Positions 31,586 through 38,975 of a stretch of 64,000 bases of DNA are shown piece by piece (the stretch's first letter is position 1; every line of letters begins with the position of its first letter). Location: the NCBI RefSeq assembly GCF_021401085.1, contig NZ_JACBFP010000012.1:1-64000 (forward strand), written 5' to 3'. Source of the DNA: Chryseobacterium sp. R2A-55. GTDB taxonomy: Bacteria > Bacteroidota > Bacteroidia > Flavobacteriales > Weeksellaceae. Made by a program: the position numbers and the translations under genes. The notes under the pieces are model-generated. The model ran no database searches and was not told the DNA's origin. It saw nothing but the letters and a program-made list of their open reading frames with translations.

Positions 31586-32722
31586 ATGGCTACACTGGAA
31601 ACTTTGGACGTTACGAAAATAGAACCGCGCCTGAAACACCCAACCGTTTTTAAATATTTTGACGCACTGGATGCGGGCGGAAGCTTCATCATAGAAAACG
31701 ACCACGATCCGAAACCTCTGTATTACGAACTTCTTGCCGAAAGAGGAAATATCTTCACTTGGGAATATCTGGAGAAAGGTCCGGAATGGTTTATGGTGCA
31801 GATCGCGAAAAATCCTGTAGAAGAAACCAAAGAGGCTGCAAAAGCTGAACCGAAGGAAACTTTGGACGTCACCAAAATTGAACCTAAATTCAAACATCCA
31901 ACCATCTTCCGGCATTTCGATGCACTGAATCCGGGTGAAAGTTTCATCATCGATAATGATCATGATCCAAAACCGCTTTACTACGAACTTCTGGCAGAAA
32001 GAGGAAATATCTTCACCTGGGAATATCTTCAGCAAGGACCGGAATGGTTTAAGGTCTTAATTGCAAAAAATCCTGAAGAAACCAAAACTGCATCTGCTGC
32101 GATTCCTGAAAAGGATGTGAAAAAAGCTCAACTTTTAAAAGAAAAAGGAGTGAAATTCGGTTGCAGTGAAACCGAAAGTTCTAAATCCGGATCCAAAGAT
32201 TTCGATGAATGGGAACTGGACGAACTTGCAGATTATATCGTGGAAAAGCACCATCAATATATCAAGGAAAATGCGGAAGCGTTGAATGGTTTGGCTATCA
32301 AAGTCTCCGAACATCACGGAACCGATCATCCTGAACTTCACCGCGTTGCGACTCAGACACATCATTTCCTGCAAGATTTGTTGGATCACATTGCAAATGA
32401 AGAAGGCGTGCTTTTCCCGGTAATCAAGCAAGGTTTGGCGAAAAAGAGAAATCCGGAGGAAAAAACAACTTATGAAGTTGGTACTTTGGATCTGCCAATC
32501 AGGGTACTTTTAAAAGACCACGAAATTGCCAACGAAGATTTGAATTTGATCAGAAGGATCACTAACAATTTTACCCCTCCGAAAAATGCATGTAACTCGT
32601 TTTCTTACCTTTACAGTAAGCTAAAAGAATTTGAAACAGATTTAAACGAGCACTTCCGGCTGGAAAACGATTACCTGTTCCCAAAAGCTTTGGAGCTGGA
32701 TCAGGAACTTGCGCAAGCATAA
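31586..32722 (+). CDS. Double DUF2249 domain fused to RIC-type di-iron hemerythrin domain
   Basis: The 378-residue protein has two DUF2249 domains in tandem (residues 5-77 and 91-163), which are identical at 60 of 73 aligned positions. A Ser/Lys linker and an RIC/YtfE-like domain (about 205-375) follow. The latter shows WELDELADYIVEKHHQYI, KVSEHHGTDHPELH, LDHIANEEGVLFPVI, LLKDHEIAN and LNEHFRLENDYLFP, supplying the histidines and glutamates of a di-iron site. RIC proteins repair iron-sulfur clusters damaged by NO or oxidants. Usual RIC proteins carry a DUF1858/ScdA_N domain instead of DUF2249; here the DUF1858 is on a separate protein in the same operon (34640-35473). Confidence 0.85.
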   Translation: MATLETLDVTKIEPRLKHPTVFKYFDALDAGGSFIIENDHDPKPLYYELLAERGNIFTWEYLEKGPEWFMVQIAKNPVEETKEAAKAEPKETLDVTKIEPKFKHPTIFRHFDALNPGESFIIDNDHDPKPLYYELLAERGNIFTWEYLQQGPEWFKVLIAKNPEETKTASAAIPEKDVKKAQLLKEKGVKFGCSETESSKSGSKDFDEWELDELADYIVEKHHQYIKENAEALNGLAIKVSEHHGTDHPELHRVATQTHHFLQDLLDHIANEEGVLFPVIKQGLAKKRNPEEKTTYEVGTLDLPIRVLLKDHEIANEDLNLIRRITNNFTPPKNACNSFSYLYSKLKEFETDLNEHFRLENDYLFPKALELDQELAQA

Positions 32723-32731
32723 TTTAACTCA

Positions 32732-32762
32732 GCGTTGTCAGCGCTTGAAGTGCTGACAATGC
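32732..32762 (+). promoter_or_regulatory. Intergenic hairpin before the NDH-2-like gene
   Basis: An 11-base inverted repeat with one G-T pair (32732-32742 with 32752-32762, nine-base loop) lies between the stop at 32722 and the GTG at 32778. Only three T follow. It may be a partial terminator or a transcript-processing/stability site that sets expression of the downstream genes. Confidence 0.4.
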
Positions 32763-32777
32763 TTTAAACAAAATATT

Positions 32778-34052
32778 GTGAAAAAGAAAATAGCCGTCAT
32801 TGGCGGCGGATTCGCCGGACTTCAGTTTGCGAAACACATTGATACCAAGCATTACAACGTGCTTTTGCTGGATAAGTCCAATCACCATCAGTTTCAGCCG
32901 CTGTTTTATCAGGTGGCGGCTGCGCAACTGGAACCCTCAAGCATTTCGTTTCCTTTTCGGAAAATTTTTCAGAAAAGGGAGGGAGTCAGTATTCAGATGG
33001 CCGAAGTAAATTCGGTAAATCCTGATGAACAAACGATTTCAACCGATGCCGGAAAATTCGGATATGATTATCTGGTGATTGCGACCGGCTGCAAAACCAA
33101 TTATTTCGGCAACTCCGAACTGGAAAAGTCAGCACTTCCTCTGAAAAGTACTTTTGAGGCAATCCAGATCAGGAACAGGGTTTTGAGGAATTTTGAGCGG
33201 ATTAATTCGACCAAAGATTACGATAGCGGCCTAAACAATATCGTGATCGTAGGAGCCGGACCGACCGGTGTGGAATTGGCCGGTGCTTTTGCCGAAATGA
33301 AAAAGAATATCCTACCGAATGATTATCCGGAAATAGATACCTCGGAAATCAGAATCATCCTGGTTGAAGGAAGCGGAAAAACACTGGGAAATATGAGCGA
33401 ACTTGCTCAAACAGCCTCTTTGGAATATTTGAAAAAATTAGGTGTGGAAGTTTTGCTCAACCAACTGGTGGATCGGTATGAAAACGGAAACCTTATTTTG
33501 AAAGACGGCTGTTCCATCAAATCCGAAAATGTGATCTGGGCAGCGGGAGTTACCGGCAATATTGTGGAGGGTTTTTCAAAGGAAATCATTCAGGGAAACC
33601 GTTATTTAGTCGATGATTTCAACAAAATATCCGGATTTGAAAATATTTATGCAGTAGGAGATATCGCGATGCAGAAATCCGAAAAATATCCGAAAGGTCA
33701 CCCGCAAATTGCAAATGTTGCCATTAATCAGGCGAAAAACCTGGCCGAGAATTTTAACAACAGCATTAAAGGAAAAACGTGGAAACCCTTTCTTTATAAA
33801 GATCAGGGAAGCATGGCGACTGTGGGGAAATACAAAGCCGCGGTGGATTTGCCGCTCTTCAGTTTCAAAGGTTTTTTTGCATGGGTTTTCTGGATGTTCC
33901 TGCATTTAATGCTGATTCTGAGTGTTCGGAACAAACTCATCGTTTTTATCAACTGGATGTGGACTTTCTTTACCAACGATTCTTCGCTGCGCTTAATTAT
34001 CGCGGAAAAGGCAAGTTTAAAGGTTGAAAAGCCACAATGGATTTATCAGTAG
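32778..34052 (+). CDS. NDH-2-like NAD(P)/FAD-dependent oxidoreductase
   Basis: The 424-residue flavoprotein has two nucleotide-binding folds: IAVIGGGFAGLQFA for FAD at the N-terminus and IVIVGAGPTGVELAGAFAEM for NAD(P)H at about residue 155. It also has the FAD-contacting YAVGDIA, and a hydrophobic C-terminal region (FFAWVFWMFLHLMLIL) that attaches it to the membrane. This is the layout of type II NADH:quinone oxidoreductase. In this operon it might supply electrons for NO or oxygen detoxification, but it may simply be a bypass respiratory enzyme. Translation starts at GTG. Confidence 0.87.
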   Translation: MKKKIAVIGGGFAGLQFAKHIDTKHYNVLLLDKSNHHQFQPLFYQVAAAQLEPSSISFPFRKIFQKREGVSIQMAEVNSVNPDEQTISTDAGKFGYDYLVIATGCKTNYFGNSELEKSALPLKSTFEAIQIRNRVLRNFERINSTKDYDSGLNNIVIVGAGPTGVELAGAFAEMKKNILPNDYPEIDTSEIRIILVEGSGKTLGNMSELAQTASLEYLKKLGVEVLLNQLVDRYENGNLILKDGCSIKSENVIWAAGVTGNIVEGFSKEIIQGNRYLVDDFNKISGFENIYAVGDIAMQKSEKYPKGHPQIANVAINQAKNLAENFNNSIKGKTWKPFLYKDQGSMATVGKYKAAVDLPLFSFKGFFAWVFWMFLHLMLILSVRNKLIVFINWMWTFFTNDSSLRLIIAEKASLKVEKPQWIYQ

Positions 34053-34111
34053 ATGATTCAGTATAAATAGTGGCATTTTAAGACAAAATTAAGGCTCCAA
34101 AAAAAATTAAC

Positions 34112-34606
34112 ATGGAAAATAAACCCATCAAAAGAAACAGAAACATCGTTCCAATTTCCCGCGAACATCACGCTACATTGCTTTTTTGCTGGAAAATAAG
34201 AAAGGGAGTGAAAGCCGAAGTGCAGCCCCAGAGAATGACCCGATACATCAACTGGTTTTGGAAACATCATCTGGAGCCCCATTTCCGGTCGGAAGAAAAG
34301 TTGCTTTTCCTTGATTTTAAAGATGCAATGGTAAACCGCGGTTTAAATGAACACCAATTGATTGTAGCCAAAATCAACGAAATCAATGTGAGGACCCTGG
34401 AAAAAAGTGATCCACTGTACCTGGAACTTGCAGATTTGATAGATGACCACACCCGGTTTGAGGAACGAACTCTTTTTCCCTATTTAGAAGAAAAACTATC
34501 CGACGAAGAACTGGATAAAATCGGAGATATCCTGCGTGAAGAAGAACATTCTGCGTTGGAAGATTATGATGATGAATTTTGGGCGAACAACCCAATGCAA
34601 AAATAA
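34112..34606 (+). CDS. Hemerythrin-like domain protein
   Basis: The 164-residue protein is a four-helix hemerythrin-type domain. Likely iron ligands are His20 in SREHHATLL, the cluster WKHHLEPHFRSEEKLLF, HQLIVAKINE and DDHTRFEERTLFPYLEE. It lacks the extra N-terminal domains of the larger protein at 31586. Such single-domain proteins bind O2 or NO or store iron; I infer a role alongside the RIC-type protein, given their shared operon. Short gaps (59 bases upstream, 33 downstream) support cotranscription. Confidence 0.82.
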   Translation: MENKPIKRNRNIVPISREHHATLLFCWKIRKGVKAEVQPQRMTRYINWFWKHHLEPHFRSEEKLLFLDFKDAMVNRGLNEHQLIVAKINEINVRTLEKSDPLYLELADLIDDHTRFEERTLFPYLEEKLSDEELDKIGDILREEEHSALEDYDDEFWANNPMQK

Positions 34607-34639
34607 CTGAGAAAATAGCAACAAAAGCGAAATTCACTG

Positions 34640-35473
34640 ATGAAAGTAATTACCGAAAAAACCAAAATATCCGAGCTGATTAAAGAGAATCCGCAATCTG
34701 TGGAAGCCATCGCATCCATCGCAAAACCTCTTGAGAAATTAAGGAATCCGATATTGAGGAAAATTATGGCTTCACGGGTCACCATTGCAGAAGCGGCAAA
34801 AATGGGCGGCGCAAAAGTAGAAGACTTCAAAAAGGTACTCACTCCGCTCGGATTTGTTTTCGAGGGAATGGAATCCTCAAAAGTGGAAACTTCACACGAG
34901 CCGAGACCGAGCTGGCTGCAGAACGCCCCGAAAGAAGATATCGGTTTTTATGATGTTCGTCCAATCATCGACAATGGAGCGGATCCGTTGAAAGAAATTC
35001 TCGGTCGTTTCAAAACCATTCCGAATGGAAAAATTCTATGCATCATCAATAATTTCGTTCCGACACCTTTAATCCATCTTTTGAAACAGCAAAAAGCAGA
35101 GGATTCTTTCGTGGAAACCATTTCTGATCAGGAATTTCACACCTATTTCCTGAAGAAAAAGAAAGAAGTGGAACCAACTTCAGAAACTGCAGACAGCAAA
35201 GTGATGATGCACGGTGCGGAACATTTCAATGACGTTATTGCTCAGTTCGGGGATGAAAAACTCATCAGAATAGATGTGCGCGAACTGGAAATGCCCGGTC
35301 CGATGCAGGCGATTCTAGGCGAGCTGGAAACGCTTCCTGCCGGAAACGCTTTGTACATTGACCACAAAAGAATTCCTGTGTACCTTTTGGAAGAGCTTGC
35401 AGAAAAAGATTTTGAAGTCCACATCCACAATGTCGGAGAAGGCGACGTGAAAATGTTAATTTTTCAGAAGTAA
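34640..35473 (+). CDS. DUF1858 plus two diverged DUF2249 domains
   Basis: The 277-residue protein starts with a DUF1858/ScdA_N-like helical domain (residues 1-65: KTKISELIKENPQSVEAI...). It continues with two diverged DUF2249 domains (about 102-172 with IGFYDVRPIIDNGADPLKEI, and 208-277 with LIRIDVRELEMPGPMQAIL). The DUF1858 domain is normally fused to RIC proteins, so this polypeptide and the one at 31586 look like a domain swap: each carries part of the set. DUF2249 has a TusA-like fold, but no catalytic cysteine is obvious. I infer that it works with the RIC-type protein. Confidence 0.78.
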   Translation: MKVITEKTKISELIKENPQSVEAIASIAKPLEKLRNPILRKIMASRVTIAEAAKMGGAKVEDFKKVLTPLGFVFEGMESSKVETSHEPRPSWLQNAPKEDIGFYDVRPIIDNGADPLKEILGRFKTIPNGKILCIINNFVPTPLIHLLKQQKAEDSFVETISDQEFHTYFLKKKKEVEPTSETADSKVMMHGAEHFNDVIAQFGDEKLIRIDVRELEMPGPMQAILGELETLPAGNALYIDHKRIPVYLLEELAEKDFEVHIHNVGEGDVKMLIFQK

Positions 35474-35598
35474 AAGGTAAATGAAATGAGCAATTTCTTA
35501 TTCCGAACCAAGAGAGGAATCCCCATATTCAGAAAACAGATCAGAACTTCATTGAACCATCACTCAAATTATTCATTCTTACCTATTCATTAAAAAAA

Positions 35599-36870
35599 AT
35601 GGCAGACATCAACATTGGAAAAGCACCGGGAAACAGCGCTATTCTCCCGTTTTATGCAACAGGAGCGGTGGTTTTTCTGGTACTTTGTGTATTGATGTTC
35701 ACCACGCCCGAATCTTTTACCCGGCATTATTTCAATCCGCATCTGTTGACCATCGTGCATCTTGCGGCTTTGGGATGGGGAACGATGATGATTTTCGGGG
35801 CGGCTCACCAATTGCTGCCCGTGATTTGCGAGCAGGATTTGTACAGCGAGAAAATGGCGTCTGCAAGTTGGTACACTTTGACTTTGGGAATTATTTTCCT
35901 CACCTGGAAATTTTGGAATCTCGATGTCGGTTGGATCATGATTACAGGCGGTTCGCTGATTGTTTTTTCGGTTTTGCTGTTTGTAATTAATGTTCTGAAA
36001 ACCACAAGAGTTTGCTCGAAATATTCCGCGCAGAAAATGTTCATCACCAGTTCCGCGCTTTGGTTGCTTTTCACGGTTTCGGTCGGACTTTTATTGGCGA
36101 TAAATCTCAAGATGAGGTCATCGCTTTTCCCGATCAGTCATTTGGAAGTCTTGAAACTTCACGCCCACATGGGAATTGCGGGATGGTTTCTGCAGCTGAT
36201 CACCGGAGTTTCCACGAAACTGGTTCCGATGTTTTTGTTGGGAAAATCTGACAAGGAGTATTTGTTACAACGTGCATTCGTCTTCCAAAATTTAGGTTTG
36301 ATTTTATTCTTGGTTGATGGATTTTTCTTTGAAATCACCTGGCGGATTTTCATTTATGCTGGCTTCGTTCTCATCGGAATTATCTTTTGGCTGCTCTATC
36401 TTTATGATGCCTTCAGAAACCGTTTGCGAAAAAGGGTGGAACTCTTGATGAAGCATGCCTTTCTTTCATTTTTAAGTTTAATCATTGCGGTTTTAATCAT
36501 TCCAATCGTGTATTATTCCGAAGGTTACCGATGGGTGATGGTTTATGGGACGCTGATTTTCCTGGGTTGGATTACGAATATTATCTTAGGAAAAACCTTC
36601 AAAACCTTGCCTTTCATCATTTGGAACGGGCATTACAAACATCTTTCCGGAAAGGTGAAAGTGCCGCTTCCGAAACATCTGTACAGCGAGCAACTCACGA
36701 TTTGGCAGTTCAGAGTTTTCATTGCTGCGTTCCTCACTTTTGCTTTAGGATTGATGGTGCAGAACTTAATCGTCATCAGAATCGGACTGTTTTTATGGGT
36801 GATTCTGGCAGTGATTTATAATGTGAATGTCTTTAAATTACTTTTACACAAAACAAAAAAATTAGAATGA
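35599..36870 (+). CDS. Polytopic membrane protein, NnrS / heme-copper oxidase subunit I-like
   Basis: The 423-residue protein has about 12 membrane segments with conserved histidines at segment ends: TIVHLAALGWGTMMIFGAAHQLLPV, KLHAHMGIAGWFLQLITGVS and IWNGHYKH. This pattern resembles the heme-binding helices of heme-copper oxidase subunit I and of NnrS, a heme- and copper-containing protein that protects against NO. I cannot separate these families by eye. It overlaps the following Fe-S assembly gene by four bases (ATGA). A 35-codon open frame fills much of the gap before it. Confidence 0.72.
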   Translation: MADINIGKAPGNSAILPFYATGAVVFLVLCVLMFTTPESFTRHYFNPHLLTIVHLAALGWGTMMIFGAAHQLLPVICEQDLYSEKMASASWYTLTLGIIFLTWKFWNLDVGWIMITGGSLIVFSVLLFVINVLKTTRVCSKYSAQKMFITSSALWLLFTVSVGLLLAINLKMRSSLFPISHLEVLKLHAHMGIAGWFLQLITGVSTKLVPMFLLGKSDKEYLLQRAFVFQNLGLILFLVDGFFFEITWRIFIYAGFVLIGIIFWLLYLYDAFRNRLRKRVELLMKHAFLSFLSLIIAVLIIPIVYYSEGYRWVMVYGTLIFLGWITNIILGKTFKTLPFIIWNGHYKHLSGKVKVPLPKHLYSEQLTIWQFRVFIAAFLTFALGLMVQNLIVIRIGLFLWVILAVIYNVNVFKLLLHKTKKLE

Positions 36871-37196
36871 CTTTCGACGAAAACGATAAAAATTACGAAC
36901 TTCAGCAGCGTGCAGAATTTGTGCTCTACGAAGTGATGGATCCCGAATTAATGGTAAACATCATCGATTTGGGATTGGTTTATGATATTACCTTCCCGGA
37001 GGAAAATAAAATCCATGTTTTAATGACTTTAACTTCACCATTTTGTCCGATGGGAGATGCGATTAAAACCGGTGTTCAAAACGCTTTGGAAAAAGAATTT
37101 CCCGGCATCGAAGTCGAAATCGAACTCACTTTCGAACCGGCCTGGAATTACGATTTTGTTTCTCCGGAGGGAATGATGGAGCTGCAGAATAGGTAG
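36867..37196 (+). CDS. MIP18/DUF59 iron-sulfur assembly factor, SufT-like
   Basis: The 109-residue protein has the DUF59 pattern: EVMDPELMVNIIDLGLVYDI, then MTLTSPFCPMGDAI with the conserved cysteine, and IELTFEPAWNYDFVSPEGMM at the end. Relatives (SufT, PaaD, MIP18/CIAO2) help insert Fe-S clusters into target proteins. The ATG overlaps the stop of the membrane protein gene by four bases, so translation is coupled. Its presence at the end of this operon supports a cluster-damage response. Confidence 0.88.
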   Translation: MTFDENDKNYELQQRAEFVLYEVMDPELMVNIIDLGLVYDITFPEENKIHVLMTLTSPFCPMGDAIKTGVQNALEKEFPGIEVEIELTFEPAWNYDFVSPEGMMELQNR

Positions 37197-37287
37197 CTGT
37201 TTTTTTTTGGGCTGCCCAATCACGGGTAACTTCGTGCTTATTGAAATAAGAAAACAGGCAATTTTTTCGTTTACCTCAAAAAGTTTT

Positions 37288-38058
37288 ATGAAAAGTATTT
37301 TGATTTTTCTGCTGGTCGCTCTGTCTCCATGCTGTTTTGCGCAAAAGGAATTCACTTTCAGCATCAATGGTTCCGTGCGAAAAGCGCTGATTTTTGAACC
37401 GGAAAAAACCGCGGAAAAGATGCCCCTGGTTTTTGTTTTTCACGGACATGGCGGCAATGCAAAATATGCCGCTGCGAAAATGGATTTTCAGGATTATTTT
37501 CCCGAAGCATTGGTGGTTTTCATGCAGGGAATTCCCGGGACTTCTGGTCGGGTTATCGATAAACAGGGACTTCTGAATGGTTGGCAAATGTTTCCCAACG
37601 AAAACGGGAACCGCGATGTCTTGTTTTTTGATGAAGTGCTGAAAGAGGTACAAGGCAAATATCCAATTGATTCCCAAAGAATTTATCTCGTGGGGCATTC
37701 CAACGGAGCAAGATTTGTGAATGTTTTGTGGAAGGAAAGAGGTGAGAAAATCGCCGCAATTTGCTCCGTGGCCGCACAGGGAGGATTAATGGTCAAAAAT
37801 GCCAAACCCATTTCCATCTGGATGAGCATGGGCAAAAATGATCCTTTGGTTCCCTACAGACAGCAGAAATCAGCGGTTCCGATAGTGAAAAAAAATCTGC
37901 AGACCGATGAAAATTCAAAAGTGGAAGATGGCGAAATCACCACTTTCAAAGGGATCAACAATACTGAATTGGTTTTGGAAGAACGCAATGCCGGACACGA
38001 ATTTCCTCATGAATCCATCCCCGGAATGGTGGCGTTTTTTAAAAGGCATCACAGGTAA
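37288..38058 (+). CDS. Secreted esterase of the LpqC / feruloyl-esterase family
   Basis: The 256-residue product has a signal peptide (MKSILIFLLVALSPCCFAQ) and an alpha/beta-hydrolase domain. The nucleophile serine is in LVGHSNGARF, an oxyanion-hole motif is in VFHGHGGNAKY, the acid is likely in KNDPLVP and the histidine in NAGHEFPHE. Relatives are called polyhydroxybutyrate depolymerase or feruloyl esterase; the substrate here is unknown. Open frame continues 27 codons upstream, but the signal peptide fixes the start at 37288. It lies 91 bases after the NO-type operon and may be read through from it. Confidence 0.8.
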   Translation: MKSILIFLLVALSPCCFAQKEFTFSINGSVRKALIFEPEKTAEKMPLVFVFHGHGGNAKYAAAKMDFQDYFPEALVVFMQGIPGTSGRVIDKQGLLNGWQMFPNENGNRDVLFFDEVLKEVQGKYPIDSQRIYLVGHSNGARFVNVLWKERGEKIAAICSVAAQGGLMVKNAKPISIWMSMGKNDPLVPYRQQKSAVPIVKKNLQTDENSKVEDGEITTFKGINNTELVLEERNAGHEFPHESIPGMVAFFKRHHR

Positions 38059-38144
38059 AACATAAAATAGGGTGTTTTAACGGGTGTTTAATTCGTTGGT
38101 TTATAGTATTTTCGTGCTGTTATTAACCCTAAAAACTAAAAGTT

Positions 38145-38633
38145 ATGCCATTACCAAACCTCAACAATGCGCATCTTACCCCGGCTCAGATTACTGCCGC
38201 AGAAGATGCCCTCACCCAACTGGAAACTGCGCTCGAAATGCTGACAGTAACCTTGACTCCCCATGAGCGAAGCGCTTACGGAAGCATCAACGAGCAAAAC
38301 AAACTCCTGGTCAACAAGGTATGGGATTATCGCAGGAATGCACCCAGCCTTTCGGTGCCGGATCTGGATTGGGCGGAGTTTGAAAACGATTACAACAGCC
38401 GCCTTGTGATGGAAAACCTGGAGCACCGATGGGGTGCTTTGCAGGAAAAAATCAAAAATACCAAGATCCTGCACGATCACGACAATTACCAGGCTGCACT
38501 GGCAGATTATGCCTACACCCTGTACAGAGCCGGTTCCCAGGTGGCGGGTTATGAAACGAAGATGAATGAGCTGAAACAGTTTTTTCCGCGAAACGGCAAA
38601 CGTTCTGCACCTGCTCCTGAGGGAGAGGAATAA
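38145..38633 (+). CDS. Conserved hypothetical helical protein
   Basis: I do not recognise this 162-residue product. It is hydrophilic and mostly alpha-helical (AQITAAEDALTQLETALEML, ENLEHRWGALQEKIKNT, NYQAALADYAYTLYRA), with no signal peptide or membrane segment, and ends in a Pro/Glu tail. It is likely to be a cytoplasmic helical-bundle protein. It is a single gene closed by a strong terminator at 38657-38684. Confidence 0.65.
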   Translation: MPLPNLNNAHLTPAQITAAEDALTQLETALEMLTVTLTPHERSAYGSINEQNKLLVNKVWDYRRNAPSLSVPDLDWAEFENDYNSRLVMENLEHRWGALQEKIKNTKILHDHDNYQAALADYAYTLYRAGSQVAGYETKMNELKQFFPRNGKRSAPAPEGEE

Positions 38634-38656
38634 CTGATTTCTACTTCATCAGAGAC

Positions 38657-38684
38657 AGCCTGTGGTTTCCGCAGGCTTTTTTCT
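38657..38684 (+). terminator. Rho-independent terminator
   Basis: A nine-base stem with one mismatch (38657-38665 with 38669-38677, loop TTT) is followed by a T-run ending the hypothetical gene. Confidence 0.8.
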
Positions 38685-38735
38685 TTTATTTTACAGAAGT
38701 GTTTCGGTTGTTTTGAGAATCGTTTCGGTTAAAGG

Positions 38736-38882
38736 GTGAAAGTTTTGGGTTCCCTGGCTAATCGATTAGGTTCCGGACTTAAAGTTTTGGGTTTTGGACC
38801 TAAAAATTTGGCTTGAAGACCTAATGCTTTGGGTAAAAGACCTAAAGTTTTGGGGCATTAACCTAATGGAGTGTGTTGGAGT
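38736..38882. repeat. Degenerate 21-base tandem repeat, seven units
   Basis: Seven consecutive 21-base units can be laid out from 38736 (38736, 38757, 38778, 38799, 38820, 38841, 38862). Most begin CCTAA or a close variant and contain AGTTTTGGG or TTTGG in the middle. The copies differ at many positions, so the array is old. No reading frame runs through it. Confidence 0.65.
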
Positions 38883-38975
38883 GGAGAGTTTTGGGGGATA
38901 GGAGTTTAGAGTGGGGGGATTTAGGGAGCGGGGGGAAATTAAAATCCGCTCAGCAATGCCGAACGGATCTTTGTT

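Larger units (their letters stand above)
38634..38975. other. Intergenic stretch with terminator and tandem repeat
   Basis: No gene is seen. The stretch holds the terminator at 38657-38684, a degenerate 21-base tandem repeat at 38736-38882 and a G-rich tail (about 38883-38936) on the plus strand ahead of the tryptophanase gene end. Confidence 0.6.

Noticed and set aside
38736..38882. CRISPR array
   Set aside because: The 21-base units are contiguous with no unique spacers, and no cas genes are present.
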